DNA of 64,000 nt from UBA1876 sp003446665. Its GTDB lineage: Bacteria; Synergistota; Synergistia; Synergistales; Thermovirgaceae. Shown in pieces: positions 17,504 to 26,342 of this stretch. The notes beneath the pieces are model-generated. The model ran no database searches. It worked only from the letters and a program-made list of their open reading frames with translations, and was not told the origin of the DNA. Positions within the stretch are counted from its first letter, which is position 1; the number at the start of each line of letters is the position of its first letter. A program made the position numbers and the translations under genes. The DNA lies in contig CP159918.1 of assembly GCA_040616305.1 (NCBI GenBank), positions 1,550,001 through 1,614,000 of the forward strand, in the 5' to 3' direction.

Positions 17504-17773
17504 CTACTTCTTCTTGCCGGCCGCAAACTTTTCCCATATTCCGCATTTGACGAGAAGCGACCGGGCCGTCTCGGACGGTAGTGCGCCGTTACCGAGCCAG
17601 TACAGCGCACGCTCTTCCTCGATTTTAATCTCCGATGGTTCCTTCATGGGGTCATAGGTGCCGATCTGCTCGATGTAGTCCCCATCCCTCGGAGCCCTTT
17701 GATCGGCTACCACGAGCCTGTAAAAGGGGCGTTTCTTTCTTCCGTGTCTGGCCAACCTCATTCTTACCGCCAT
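17504..17773 (-). CDS. rpsP: Ribosomal protein bS16
   Basis: 89 residues with the classical start MAVRMRLARHGRKKRPFYRLVVAD and the internal GTYDPMKEPSEIKIEEERALYWL. AGGAGGTG lies upstream of the ATG. It is third gene of the ffh-rplS operon. Confidence 0.98.
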   Translation of the reverse strand: MAVRMRLARHGRKKRPFYRLVVADQRAPRDGDYIEQIGTYDPMKEPSEIKIEEERALYWLGNGALPSETARSLLVKCGIWEKFAAGKKK

Positions 17774-17845
17774 ACAAAATGCACCTCCTGAATTTCGCTT
17801 TTTGCTGGTTCATATTACCGGAACGGACCCTGCTCGTTTTTGCTT

Positions 17846-19180
17846 TTAAAAAGGCAAGCCGCCCGGAAGCTTCATCTTTTTTCCGTTTTTGCCAAACCTT
17901 TTCATCAATTCCTGCATCTGCTTATGTTGTGCCAGTACCTGGTTTACGGTCTGGACCGTCGTTCCCGAGCCTCTTGCGATCCGACGCCTCCTGCTGCCCT
18001 TTATGATCTTGGGGTTCTTGCGTTCTTCCGGGGTCATCGAGAGGATGACGGCCTCGATGCGCTTTATCCGGGAAGGGTCGACCTCGGCATTGGCCAGGCC
18101 TTTAAGCCTGTTGGCTCCTGGTATCATATCGATAACCTTGTCGAGCGGACCCATTTTTTGAAGTTGCCTGATCTGCTGCAACATGTCCTCCAGGGTGAAG
18201 CGACCCTTTTTAAGGGATCTGGCCATCTGCTCCACGTCTGCGCCTTCCGTGGCCTGGCGTACTTTTTCGGCCAGTCCAGCCACATCACCCATGCCAAGGA
18301 TCCTTTGGGCCATGCGGCCGGCGTCGAAGGCCTCAAGGTCCTCGATTCGCTCACCCGTACCGACGAATTTGACGGGAACGTCGGCGACAGCCTTTGCGCT
18401 CAGAAGAGCTCCGCCCCTGGCATCCCCGTCGAGCTTGGTCATTACGAGCCCGGTCAGGCCGAGCCTTTCATGAAACGACTTCGCCACGTCGACTGCTTCC
18501 TGGCCTGTCATGGCATCAAGAACGAGCAGTATTTCCCGTGGTTTCAGCTCCTTTTTCATCTCCTCCAGTTCGGCCATCAGGTCCTCGTCCATGTGCAGCC
18601 TGCCCGCCGTGTCGAAAAGGAGCACGTCATACAAGCGTTCCCTGGCGTATTCTGTGGCCTTTTTAACCAGGGAGATTACGTCTTTTTCTCCGGGTTCGGG
18701 TCCGAAAAACCCTATTCCTGCCTGACTGGCCAATATAGAAAGCTGCTCTACCGCGGCGGGTCGTTTCAGGTCGCAGGCTATAACGAGTGGTTTGTGCCTG
18801 CCGGATATACCTTTGGCTATCTTGACACAGCTTGTAGTTTTACCCGCGCCCTGGAGCCCGACCAGGAGACATTTTGTAGGGGGCATAGGGGCGTAGTCGA
18901 GTCCGCCTCTGGTCTTTCCGCCCATAAGGGCCGTTATCTCTTCGTAGACTATTGCCTGCACCTGCTGAGCAGGAGTTATTGATTCAAGAACCGATTTTCC
19001 AAGAGCCCTCTCCCTGATGCGGTCCACAAGATCCTTGACTACCTTGTAATTGACGTCACCTTCGAGCAGTGCCCTGCGGACTTCCCTGGTAGCTTCCGTT
19101 AAGTCCTGCTCCGTCAGTTTTCCCCTGTCGCGAAGTTTCCCAAAGATGTTATCAAGACGGTTTCGCAAAGAATCAAACAT
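17846..19180 (-). CDS. ffh: Signal recognition particle GTPase Ffh
   Basis: Targets ribosomes making membrane and exported proteins to FtsY/Sec. It has an N domain (from MFDSLRNRLDNIFGKL) and a G domain with GLQGAGKTT, DTAGRLHMDEDL and MTKLDGDARGG. The C-terminal Met-rich M domain has the RNA-binding SRRRRIARGSGT motif and a basic tail. 444 residues is standard. The ATG at 19180 lies inside the end of ylxM (8-bp overlap), and an upstream in-frame stretch of 16 codons is non-homologous. YlxM upstream and rpsP downstream match the common order. Confidence 0.97.
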   Translation of the reverse strand: MFDSLRNRLDNIFGKLRDRGKLTEQDLTEATREVRRALLEGDVNYKVVKDLVDRIRERALGKSVLESITPAQQVQAIVYEEITALMGGKTRGGLDYAPMPPTKCLLVGLQGAGKTTSCVKIAKGISGRHKPLVIACDLKRPAAVEQLSILASQAGIGFFGPEPGEKDVISLVKKATEYARERLYDVLLFDTAGRLHMDEDLMAELEEMKKELKPREILLVLDAMTGQEAVDVAKSFHERLGLTGLVMTKLDGDARGGALLSAKAVADVPVKFVGTGERIEDLEAFDAGRMAQRILGMGDVAGLAEKVRQATEGADVEQMARSLKKGRFTLEDMLQQIRQLQKMGPLDKVIDMIPGANRLKGLANAEVDPSRIKRIEAVILSMTPEERKNPKIIKGSRRRRIARGSGTTVQTVNQVLAQHKQMQELMKRFGKNGKKMKLPGGLPF

Positions 19181-19550
19181 TTCGTCTGTTTGTTCCCCCT
19201 GTTCCTTCAAATCCTGCAAGTTCCTCAAGATCTTCCCTTAACTCCTGAGGCAAGGTCACACCATTACCTGAGCACCAGTGAAGAACACTTTCCAGGGCTT
19301 TCGCAAACCGGGTTTCACGTTCCAGGCACCCAATCCGGTCTTCGAGTTCCTCAAGGCGTTCCCTGGAGCGTTGAAAAAGATCGTGAACGCCTTGCCGGCT
19401 CATGCCCAATGAATCCGCGATTTCAGAGAGGGACAAGTCCCTCTCGTGATGAAGCATGAAGACTTCCCGCTGCTTCTCAGTCAGGAGCGGGCCATAGATA
19501 TCGTATAAGCGGTCAAGCCAGATCTTTTTGAGCAACCGGTCGTCGTCCAC
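19173..19550 (-). CDS. ylxM: YlxM, helix-turn-helix partner of Ffh
   Basis: Small sigma-70-region-4-like protein that modulates the SRP pathway. The helix-turn-helix is clear (LTEKQREVFMLHHERDLSLSEIADSLGMSRQGVHDLFQRS) and a coiled-coil segment follows. 125 residues. It is first gene of the operon, read from the perfect-consensus promoter just upstream, and overlaps ffh by eight bases. Confidence 0.92.
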   Translation of the reverse strand: MDDDRLLKKIWLDRLYDIYGPLLTEKQREVFMLHHERDLSLSEIADSLGMSRQGVHDLFQRSRERLEELEDRIGCLERETRFAKALESVLHWCSGNGVTLPQELREDLEELAGFEGTGGTNRRNV

Positions 19551-19580
19551 TGGCTTTCCTCCCTCGCGTCAAGCAGGGAG

Positions 19581-19609
19581 ATTATAGGGAATGGCCTGAA
19601 CGGTGTCAA
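19581..19609 (-). promoter_or_regulatory. Perfect-consensus sigma-70/A promoter of the ylxM-ffh-rplS operon
   Basis: TTGACA (19604-19609), 17-bp spacer, TATAAT (19581-19586) on the minus strand, about 30 bp before ylxM. Confidence 0.93.
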
Positions 19610-19612
19610 GTG

Positions 19613-19651
19613 AAAAAACTTGACAGCGGCGGATAAATATCACCGCCGCTG
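19613..19651 (-). terminator. Terminator of the His-rich small protein gene
   Basis: Perfect 9-bp stem CAGCGGCGG / CCGCCGCTG with a ten-base AT-rich loop, then TCAAG and six T. It insulates the ylxM promoter, which starts only a few bases later. Confidence 0.88.
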
Positions 19652-19693
19652 CCTTGTGGTTTTTTGGAAGGATATTAAAATTTCCCGGCAAAT

Positions 19694-19990
19694 TCAACTG
19701 TGAGTGTGGGGATGGGTATGTCCGTGATGAGATCTCTCGCTCGCGAAAGCCCGTGCTTCAACATCCCTCAGCAAGTCCCACAGATCCCTCAGCATTTCGC
19801 GCTTTTTCGCTATTAGATGCTCCAGGGCATGGGCGGTCGACTCGTCCTCTATCATGTGCCACCGCGCCGAAAGGTTGTTCATCGCCTGAAGCTCCTCCGA
19901 AAGGGTTTCCCTGAGGAGTTCGGCGATTGAGAGCGGATCTTCCACATGGCTGTGCATGCCGGATGGATCGGGAGTAATTACCTGACACAT
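19694..19990 (-). CDS. Small helical protein with His-rich C-terminus, unknown
   Basis: 98 residues with AAGGAGG upstream and a terminator downstream, so it is clearly a gene. The body is two predicted amphipathic helices rich in Glu and Leu (LSIAELLRETLSEELQAMN, ESTAHALEHLIAKKREMLRDLWDLL), followed by ERSHHGHTHPHTHS. The E..H spacing recalls ferritin-like or hemerythrin-type four-helix metal sites, and the tail could bind Ni, Zn or Co. I do not recognise a named family. It is a single-gene transcript. Confidence 0.8.
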   Translation of the reverse strand: MCQVITPDPSGMHSHVEDPLSIAELLRETLSEELQAMNNLSARWHMIEDESTAHALEHLIAKKREMLRDLWDLLRDVEARAFASERSHHGHTHPHTHS

Positions 19991-20049
19991 GCTAAACGCC
20001 TCCTTCTGTTCTTTCAGTAAGAAAGGGTAACACTATCCATAACCGTACG

Positions 20050-20107
20050 TCGAGCCCCCAGAACCAATTTCGTGGTTTTTCCAAAACGGACGCGGCCGGG
20101 GGCTCGA
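20050..20107. repeat. Inverted repeat in the divergent intergenic region
   Basis: TCGAGCCCCC (20050-20059) and GGGGGCTCGA (20098-20107) are perfect 10-bp inverted repeats. The 38-base interval holds a smaller AACCA/TGGTT hairpin. No T run follows on either strand, so it is not an ordinary terminator. It lies between the divergent His-rich protein and LUD genes and could be an operator or an RNA fold in the minus-strand leader. Confidence 0.6.
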
Positions 20108-20127
20108 TGAAAACCACTTCTTAAAAA

Positions 20128-20427
20128 TATAATGTGCCATGAAATCCAAAATATTCAAAATATCAAAGCCAAAGCTCAAAAACACTTTTTATCGGCCCGC
20201 AGGCCACAGCACGTTGGTCGGGTGTGTTTTATCATTCCTGTGGGCCGACGTACGCACGCTAATCCGTATAGTCACAGAAATGATTCCCGTCGATCTGCAT
20301 CTCTAGTTATTAAGGAGAAATCTTAATCTCGCTTCTGCAGATCGGCGTCCGTTGTAAGCCAACGCACTTTCTGCCAAAATAAGTAAACGGTGATATCAGA
20401 CAAAACCAGGAAGAAAGGAGAAATTCC
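20128..20427 (+). promoter_or_regulatory. Long structured leader of the LUD-domain gene
   Basis: A perfect TATAAT (20128-20133) with a poor -35 may start a transcript with about 290 untranslated bases. Two folds are evident. CGGCCCGCAGG (20193-20203) pairs with CCTGTGGGCCG (20237-20247) with one G-U. CGATCTGCA (20291-20299) pairs with TGCAGATCG (20336-20344) and encloses ATTAAG/CTTAAT (20309-20314, 20322-20327). The AAAGGAG ribosome site follows at about 20415. No T-box or riboswitch signature that I know is present. Confidence 0.5.
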
Positions 20428-21090
20428 ATGAATTTCATGCAGGAAAAAAACATACCCGTTTGGAAGTCGCACCACACCAATATAGGCCAGACCGTCGTCA
20501 AGGCCCTGAACGCCAAGGGATATTCCGCTTCATATGTAGCCACCGCAGAAGAAGCCGCAAAAGCAGTATGTGATCTTATCCCTGAAAATTCCACCGTCGG
20601 CGTTCCGGGCACATCGACGATTCGTGAGCTTAACCTACTGGAACTTCTTGAGGAGAAAGGTTGCACCATATTCCACCACTGGGACCCCAGCCTGTCACCT
20701 GATGAAAAGAATATCCGCCTCCGGGAAGAGCTTGAGAGCGATTTCTTTCTCACCAGTTCAAACGCCGTAACCCAGGACGGAATCCTGGTCAATATCGACG
20801 GCACAGGAAACCGTGTCGCAGGAATGGCCTGGGGTACAAATACACTGATTTTCGTAATAGGAGTCAACAAGATATGTCGTGACCTGGAGAGCGCCATCAA
20901 GCGCGTAAAAGACACCGCAACGCCGCCAAACGCCATCAGGCTGAATATAGATGTCCCGTGCGCGAAAACCGGTCATTGCATCGACTGCAACAGCTCCAGC
21001 AGGGTTTGCAGGGCTACGTTGATCCTCGAACGGCCTCCCATGGGACGGAAAGTCCACGTATTCATCGTCGGCGAATCCCTGGGCTACTGA
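20428..21090 (+). CDS. LUD-domain protein (LutC/YkgG-like, DUF162)
   Basis: 220 residues of the LUD family, which includes lactate-utilisation proteins. Seen are the GVPGTSTIRELNLLELLEEKG core, LTSSNAVTQDGILVNIDGTGNRVAGMAWG and VIGVNKICRDLESAIKRVKD. A small Cys set (PCAKTGHCIDCNSSSRVC) follows near the C-terminus, a CxxC-rich feature of the stand-alone subgroup. No lutA or lutB lies nearby, so lactate oxidation is not implied. It is preceded by a long structured leader and AAAGGAG. Confidence 0.88.
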   Translation: MNFMQEKNIPVWKSHHTNIGQTVVKALNAKGYSASYVATAEEAAKAVCDLIPENSTVGVPGTSTIRELNLLELLEEKGCTIFHHWDPSLSPDEKNIRLREELESDFFLTSSNAVTQDGILVNIDGTGNRVAGMAWGTNTLIFVIGVNKICRDLESAIKRVKDTATPPNAIRLNIDVPCAKTGHCIDCNSSSRVCRATLILERPPMGRKVHVFIVGESLGY

Positions 21091-21133
21091 TATTTCGGGG
21101 ATGCCTCGAGGAAAAGAGGTCTCCCCGAAATAT
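21090..21133. terminator. Convergent hairpin between the LUD and trkH genes
   Basis: Perfect 12-bp stem ATATTTCGGGGA / TCCCCGAAATAT with an inner CCTC/GAGG helix, placed exactly between the two convergent stops. Neither side has a good T run, so termination may be weak or it may act as a 3' stabiliser. Confidence 0.55.
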
Positions 21134-22585
21134 TTATCTCCTCCAGGCCGTAGGCAGGAAAAGTATCATAACCGTGTAGATTTCAAGCCTACCCAAAAGC
21201 ATGCACAGGCACAATATCCATTTCCCCAGGAAAGGAATGTGCGCGTAGTTTTCCGTTGGCCCCACCGTGCCGAGCCCCGGCCCTATGTTGCCGATGGTGG
21301 CCGCGACACTCGCTATGGCTGTCAAAACATCGACGCCCAGGGCGGCCATTGCAAGGGCCGCTATGGCAAAAAGACCTATATAGAGAACGAAAAAAGCCGT
21401 AACGGATCCCATGACATCGAAATTTATGGCTTTTTTGCCCAAGCGTATCGGAATAATGGCCTTTGGGTGCAAAAGGCGATGGAGCTCTGTTTTGACCAGC
21501 TTTACGAGCAACATGATCCTGACGTTTTTCATACCTCCGCCAGTGGAGCCTGCGCAACCCCCGACGAACATGAGGAAAAGCAGGAGGTACTGGATATAAA
21601 AGGGCCACTTCTCGTAGTCCGCCGTCACGTAGCCGGTGGTAGTGGTTATGCTTACCACCTGAAATGCACCGTAGCGCAGGGAATCCAGCACGGTAGGGTA
21701 AGTACCGCTAAAATACAAAAAGGCCGTCGCCGTTCCTATGGAAAAGGCAAGTATTTTTATATAAAATCGGAACTCCTCATCTTGCCACCAGGCTGAAAGA
21801 TTACCCTTCAGCATCAAGTAGTGAAGCGCAAAATTGGCCCCTGCGAGAAACATGAATACGGTTATGACCCAGTCTATATAGGCGCTGCCGTACTGGCCGA
21901 TGCTCCCGTTTAGTGGAGAAAACCCCCCTGTGGCCATGGTTCCGAAGGTATGGGTCAAAGCCTCGAAAAGGTCCATTCCACCAAACATAAGAAGAACGGT
22001 TTCCACGCCGGAAAACAGAAGATAGACCCCCCACAAAAGAAGAGCCGTCTGCCTTATCCGTGGTGTAAGTTTCTCCGGTGTGGGACCAGGTACTTCAGCT
22101 TTATAAAGCTGCATGCCACCTATGCCCAAAAAGGGGAGAACGGCCAGACTCAAAACTATGATTCCCATGCCGCCAAGCCAATGGGTTAGGTCACGCCAAA
22201 AAAGAATGCCCCTGGGGTTTGCTTCTATATTGGTGAAAACAGAGGCTCCCGTCGTGGTAAAACCGGACATGGCCTCAAAAAAGGCTTCAGTATATGTAGG
22301 TACGCTTCCATATAAAAAATATGGAAGCGCCCCGATGCAGGAAGCCATTACCCACGAAAGCGACACGGCCGCAAAGGCTTCCCTGATGCCAAGATCGTGC
22401 GTGCGGGAGTGCCTTCCCATGGCAAAAAGCGCCCCTGCAGCTAAAAGGCCGCAGGAGATGCTCAGAAGGAAAGGTTTAACATCTTCTGAACCATCCTTTA
22501 GCGCCCATACAAGGGGCCAAAGCATAAAAAGAGAAATAATGGCCGCCATCAGGCCAAGAACCTTGAAAAGTACACGAAACCGCAC
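21134..22585 (-). CDS. trkH: TrkH/KtrB-type potassium channel subunit
   Basis: Membrane subunit of the Trk potassium uptake system. The 483 residues contain the four pore repeats, e.g. AMSGFTTTGASVF, FGTMATGGFSP, VVSITTTTGYVTADY and ASVAATIGNIGPGLG, where the Gly of each selectivity filter is visible. The C-terminus LGRLEIYTVMILFLPTAWRR is typical TrkH. It starts 2 bp after trkA and is co-transcribed. Confidence 0.95.
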   Translation of the reverse strand: MRFRVLFKVLGLMAAIISLFMLWPLVWALKDGSEDVKPFLLSISCGLLAAGALFAMGRHSRTHDLGIREAFAAVSLSWVMASCIGALPYFLYGSVPTYTEAFFEAMSGFTTTGASVFTNIEANPRGILFWRDLTHWLGGMGIIVLSLAVLPFLGIGGMQLYKAEVPGPTPEKLTPRIRQTALLLWGVYLLFSGVETVLLMFGGMDLFEALTHTFGTMATGGFSPLNGSIGQYGSAYIDWVITVFMFLAGANFALHYLMLKGNLSAWWQDEEFRFYIKILAFSIGTATAFLYFSGTYPTVLDSLRYGAFQVVSITTTTGYVTADYEKWPFYIQYLLLFLMFVGGCAGSTGGGMKNVRIMLLVKLVKTELHRLLHPKAIIPIRLGKKAINFDVMGSVTAFFVLYIGLFAIAALAMAALGVDVLTAIASVAATIGNIGPGLGTVGPTENYAHIPFLGKWILCLCMLLGRLEIYTVMILFLPTAWRR

Positions 22586-22587
22586 GA

Positions 22588-23952
22588 TTACTTGACCCCC
22601 AGTATTTCTAAAGCTTTCGGCATTTGTTCCGAAGAAGCGAAGAGCACAATTTGGTCTCCCGACTGTAGAACGGTGTCACCCATTGGGACAAAAACGTCTT
22701 CACCCCTGCGAGCAAGAGCAAGCAATATTCCTTTAGGCAGGCCGAGGTCCTTGATGCGCTTTCCTATGATCCGGCTTTCTTCCCGCAGAGTTACCTCTAA
22801 CATTTCGGCATCAATTTTCTCGATTATGGACAACGCTCCCGAGCTGGAGGGATAACGGACATGACGCATTATTAAAGACGCGAGGGCTTGATTAGGGTTG
22901 ACCAACGCATCTACTGGAACGTAGTCGCCCAGTTTCATGAGGGGTTTTCTCCTGACCACTGCAATGCTTTTACGAGCCCCATGTACCCTGCCGATGACCC
23001 CCATCAGCAGGTTTCTCTCGTCGCTTGCGGTTGTCGTCACAAAACCATCGGCCCCCTCCACACCCTCATACAATAGCAGTTCTTCGTCGGCCCCGTCCCC
23101 GAAAAGGACAATAGTCCTTTCCAGCTCTCTGGCCAACTTGTCACATTTCTCACTGTCCTGGTCTATGAGCCTGATATCCAGGTCTCGATACCTCAACTCG
23201 AGCCTTCTCGCGACCTGAAATCCTATCTTGCCTCCTCCAACTATGATCACGCGTCTGAGCTGTCCGGTGCGCTCCCTGCGGAACAATTCCTCGAGCTGGT
23301 GAACCTGCCCTCTCAGCGTGACTATGAAGCAAAGGTCGCCTGCTTTCAGCTGTGTTTCCCCAAAGGGGACTAACCCTGTACCGCTTCGCTCTACGAAGGC
23401 GATCAGTGCAGTGAGTCTGGGATAGCGCTGGTTTATTCGCCGAAGAGTGTCTCCTGTCATGGGGGAACCTTCGGAAACCCTGAAGGCGTAAAGTCCGGCA
23501 CGACCATCGAAAAACTCTGCTGTATGGACAGCAGAACTTACCGAAAGCAATTCTTCGATTTCACGGGCCACCGAACGTTCGGGCGAGATCATGACGTCGA
23601 TGCCAAGTTCCCTGGCCCAGGTGGGACTATCGGTATATTCGAGCCCCCTCGCCCGCGAGATGACTCTTTTTACGCCGGCTCGTTTCGCGATCCAGCAAGC
23701 CAGAATATTAACCTCGTCGCGATCAGTACAGGCCACGAGTATATCCACGTCACAACCGGGGGCTATTCCGGCTTCCTCGAGTACCGGAGGACGCGCTCCA
23801 TTACCGCGGACCAGCATCACGTCAAGGTCGCTCTCGACTTTCATCGCACGAGCTTCGTCGTTTTCGACGACAATCACGTCATGTCCCTGTGCCGAAAGGT
23901 TTTCGGCAACGTTGAAACCGACTTCCCCCGCTCCTACAATGACAACTCGCAA
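22588..23952 (-). CDS. trkA: TrkA potassium uptake regulator, two RCK domains
   Basis: Cytosolic nucleotide-binding gate of TrkH. It has two tandem RCK_N/RCK_C units: the first Rossmann motif is MRVVIVGAGEVGFNVAENL and the second RVIIVGGGKIGFQVARRLE at about residue 230. 454 residues, normal for the TrkA duplicated form. The start is TTG with AAAGGGG about ten bases upstream. It is divergent from the asparaginase gene. Confidence 0.95.
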   Translation of the reverse strand: MRVVIVGAGEVGFNVAENLSAQGHDVIVVENDEARAMKVESDLDVMLVRGNGARPPVLEEAGIAPGCDVDILVACTDRDEVNILACWIAKRAGVKRVISRARGLEYTDSPTWARELGIDVMISPERSVAREIEELLSVSSAVHTAEFFDGRAGLYAFRVSEGSPMTGDTLRRINQRYPRLTALIAFVERSGTGLVPFGETQLKAGDLCFIVTLRGQVHQLEELFRRERTGQLRRVIIVGGGKIGFQVARRLELRYRDLDIRLIDQDSEKCDKLARELERTIVLFGDGADEELLLYEGVEGADGFVTTTASDERNLLMGVIGRVHGARKSIAVVRRKPLMKLGDYVPVDALVNPNQALASLIMRHVRYPSSSGALSIIEKIDAEMLEVTLREESRIIGKRIKDLGLPKGILLALARRGEDVFVPMGDTVLQSGDQIVLFASSEQMPKALEILGVK

Positions 23953-24043
23953 AAAACATCAACCCCTTTACGACAAGGCCAGCATACCGCCTCCGCTTAT
24001 TACGTGAAAGATGATAAACTTGTGCGGAACAGGAGGTGGCTAC

Positions 24044-25033
24044 ATGCCCAGACGTGAAAAAATCGCCTTTGTGGGAACAGGCGGGACCATAAGCATGACT
24101 TTCAATGGCCGGCAGAACGGTTTCGTTCCAACTAAAGCCGCCGGGGCCCTATTGGAGCTGCTGCCCCCGGAGGCCAAAAACGAGTTGGAAATTATCGACT
24201 GGAGCCACCAACCCAGTAGTCACTATACTATAAGAATGACAACCGATCTTGTCGACCTCCTGGCGCAACTAGTGCAGGAGGGTTGCAAAGGGGTTGTCGT
24301 TTCGTGCGGTACCGACGCGCTCGAGGAAATGGCCTATTTAACGGATCTCCTTTGGCCTTACCCCCAGCCGGTAGTTTTTACCGGGGCCATGACACCCGTA
24401 TCACAGCTCAGCAGTGACGCTGCCATCAACCTTTGGCAGGCTATACAGGCGGCATCTTCCGAGGCTCTATGGGGGATGGGCGCGGTCGCCTGTTTCCAAG
24501 ACCAGATTTTCGCCGCTTCCGAAATAATGAAAGAAGTGAGCCACCGGCGGGATGCTTTTTCGGCTCCGGGGCGAGGCCCCATAGGGGAATTTGTCGACGG
24601 GAGGATACACGTAAGCAGGAAACCCAACCGGCCCCCATCCCTGGACCGGGGCATAAACCCATCCAAGGATGTTGAAATACTTTGGGCATCAATGGGAGGA
24701 GGAACGCGTACACTCGCATGCCTTGCGTCGGATAGCGGCCTTGACGGCCTTGTGCTGGCAGGCTTCGGGGGAGGCAATGTGCCGCCTTCATGGGTTCAGT
24801 ACATCAAGGCTCTGCTGAAATCAGGTACACAGATCGTAATTACATCCCGCTGCCCAAGAGGGTATGTCATCACCCCCTATGGTTTCGAGGGCAGCGCAAG
24901 AAAGCTCATGGAGCTGGGTGTGCTCGAAGGCGGCTCTCTCAGGCCGGAGCAGGCGCGCCTCAGACTTTCCGTAGGTCTGGGGGCAGGATACAAGGGAGAC
25001 AAACTGCAGGAATACCTGCTCAGTGGAGAATAA
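24044..25033 (+). CDS. L-asparaginase family protein
   Basis: Hydrolyses asparagine (possibly glutamine) to the acid plus ammonia. The first nucleophile motif is FVGTGGTISM and the second is VVVSCGTDALEEMAYL. The middle GAMTPVSQLSSDAAINLWQAIQAA and C-terminal GFGGGNVPPSW are also family features. 329 residues without a signal peptide suggests the cytoplasmic enzyme. The ATG at 24044 has AGGAGGTGG upstream; the frame opens 11 codons earlier without such a site. Confidence 0.92.
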   Translation: MPRREKIAFVGTGGTISMTFNGRQNGFVPTKAAGALLELLPPEAKNELEIIDWSHQPSSHYTIRMTTDLVDLLAQLVQEGCKGVVVSCGTDALEEMAYLTDLLWPYPQPVVFTGAMTPVSQLSSDAAINLWQAIQAASSEALWGMGAVACFQDQIFAASEIMKEVSHRRDAFSAPGRGPIGEFVDGRIHVSRKPNRPPSLDRGINPSKDVEILWASMGGGTRTLACLASDSGLDGLVLAGFGGGNVPPSWVQYIKALLKSGTQIVITSRCPRGYVITPYGFEGSARKLMELGVLEGGSLRPEQARLRLSVGLGAGYKGDKLQEYLLSGE

Positions 25034-25049
25034 TACTCGAGATACCTAC

Positions 25050-25805
25050 CTACATGCCTCCAAGGGCCTGGATGATCATTCTTATGGCACTTGCGGACAC
25101 AACAGCCGCCAATATGTAGCGAATCCACCTGTTACCCTTTTCTACGGCAAACCATGCCCCCAGGTATGCGCCTGTCATGTTGCCCGCGGCCAGTGCGAAG
25201 CCTACTCCAAAATCCACCATGCCGTAAGACATGAAGAGGGCAAGACTTATAGCGGTATAGCTCATCACTATTGACACTTTCAGTGCGTTGGCGCGCACCA
25301 GATCTTTACCTACGACGCCTACCAGCGCCCACAACAGGATGAACCCTACACCTGCCTGGATGAACCCCCCGTAGGCACCTATAAAAAAGAAAATCACCAT
25401 GGTAAGCCACCGTGGCCATTTGTTTTCCTTCTGCGATTCCCACATGGTCGGCTTCGTCACCAGGAGAAAGGCCATAACTGTAATTATTACCGCGATAAGG
25501 ATCTTCAGATACCTTTCATCGAGTTGCACAGCCAAGAGAGTTCCGCAAACTGCCCCTGCCGTGGCCGGAATCGCCAGTGTCAGGGCCTCCCTGAATGAAA
25601 GTACCTTTCGTTTTTTGAAACGGGCTGTCGCAACCATGTTCTGTAAAAGAATTGCTACCCTGTTGGTAGCATTTGCTACCGAGGCATCCAAACCCAGAAA
25701 AATCAAAAAAGGCAACGCCAGAAGAGTTCCTCCACCGGCTATGGTGTTAAGAAAACCTGCGCAGACTCCGATAGCGACCGTTGCAAGTATCATCCCAAGA
25801 GACAT
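25050..25805 (-). CDS. TSUP family (TauE/SafE) membrane transporter
   Basis: 251 residues, about eight helices in two halves. The start VGFLNT-type motif GVCAGFLNTIAGGGTLLALPFLIFLG and the second-half GAYGGFIQAGVGFILLWAL are the family signatures. Known substrates are sulfite, sulfonates and other small sulfur or organic anions. It is convergent with the asparaginase gene, with only 16 bp between stops. Confidence 0.9.
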   Translation of the reverse strand: MSLGMILATVAIGVCAGFLNTIAGGGTLLALPFLIFLGLDASVANATNRVAILLQNMVATARFKKRKVLSFREALTLAIPATAGAVCGTLLAVQLDERYLKILIAVIITVMAFLLVTKPTMWESQKENKWPRWLTMVIFFFIGAYGGFIQAGVGFILLWALVGVVGKDLVRANALKVSIVMSYTAISLALFMSYGMVDFGVGFALAAGNMTGAYLGAWFAVEKGNRWIRYILAAVVSASAIRMIIQALGGM

Positions 25806-25919
25806 GTTCGTTCCTCCGTACCTTTCTTGTATTCACGCCAGAGAATTTTACCACAGGCCGACCCTATGTCATGTTACAATAGCATTAGACCACCCACACA
25901 AAATAAGGAGGAGAAAACC

Positions 25920-26342
25920 ATGCGGTATGCTGCCAGCGGTGATATGGTTTTCATCAGGCTTTCTGACGGCGAGGACCTCCACAGATCCATCAGCTTAGCC
26001 TGTGAGGAATATGGGATCGATTCCGCAGTAATACTTAGCGGGCTTGGGATGATCCGTAATGTCACTTTCGGGTGGTACACCGGTTCGGAATATATCCAGG
26101 AAACAATTCAGGGCCCTTTTGAGCTTGTCGCGCTTTCCGGCAATATCAGTTACAGGGGAAATTTGATCTACCCTCACCTGCACGCCGTTTTTAACGGAAG
26201 GGACCACTCGGCAATAAGCGGACACATTCTCGGGGCGTCCTGTGATCACAACCTGGAGATTGCCATACTACCGATGCAGTCCCTTCGCCTCAGGAGAGAA
26301 AACGACGGCTGGTTCGAGGCAATTGTTCCTGAAAAGCGCTAG
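25920..26342 (+). CDS. PPC/DUF296 domain protein
   Basis: 140-residue single PPC (DUF296) domain, a trimeric fold also found with plant AT-hooks. The conserved IYPHLHAVFNGRDHSAISGH carries the metal-binding histidines. AAGGAGG is nine bases before the ATG at 25920, and an in-frame upstream extension is discarded. An extended -10 (TGTTACAAT) lies about 50 bp upstream. The biochemical function of bacterial PPC proteins is not established. Confidence 0.88.
   Translation: MRYAASGDMVFIRLSDGEDLHRSISLACEEYGIDSAVILSGLGMIRNVTFGWYTGSEYIQETIQGPFELVALSGNISYRGNLIYPHLHAVFNGRDHSAISGHILGASCDHNLEIAILPMQSLRLRRENDGWFEAIVPEKR

Noticed and set aside
17840..18982. 380-codon plus-strand frame opposite ffh
   Set aside because: Antisense shadow of a fully recognised Ffh; no ribosome site or homology.
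19694..19990. Calling the His-rich protein a ferritin or NikA-like metal chaperone
   Set aside because: Helix and Glu/His spacing are suggestive but too short and not matching a known signature.
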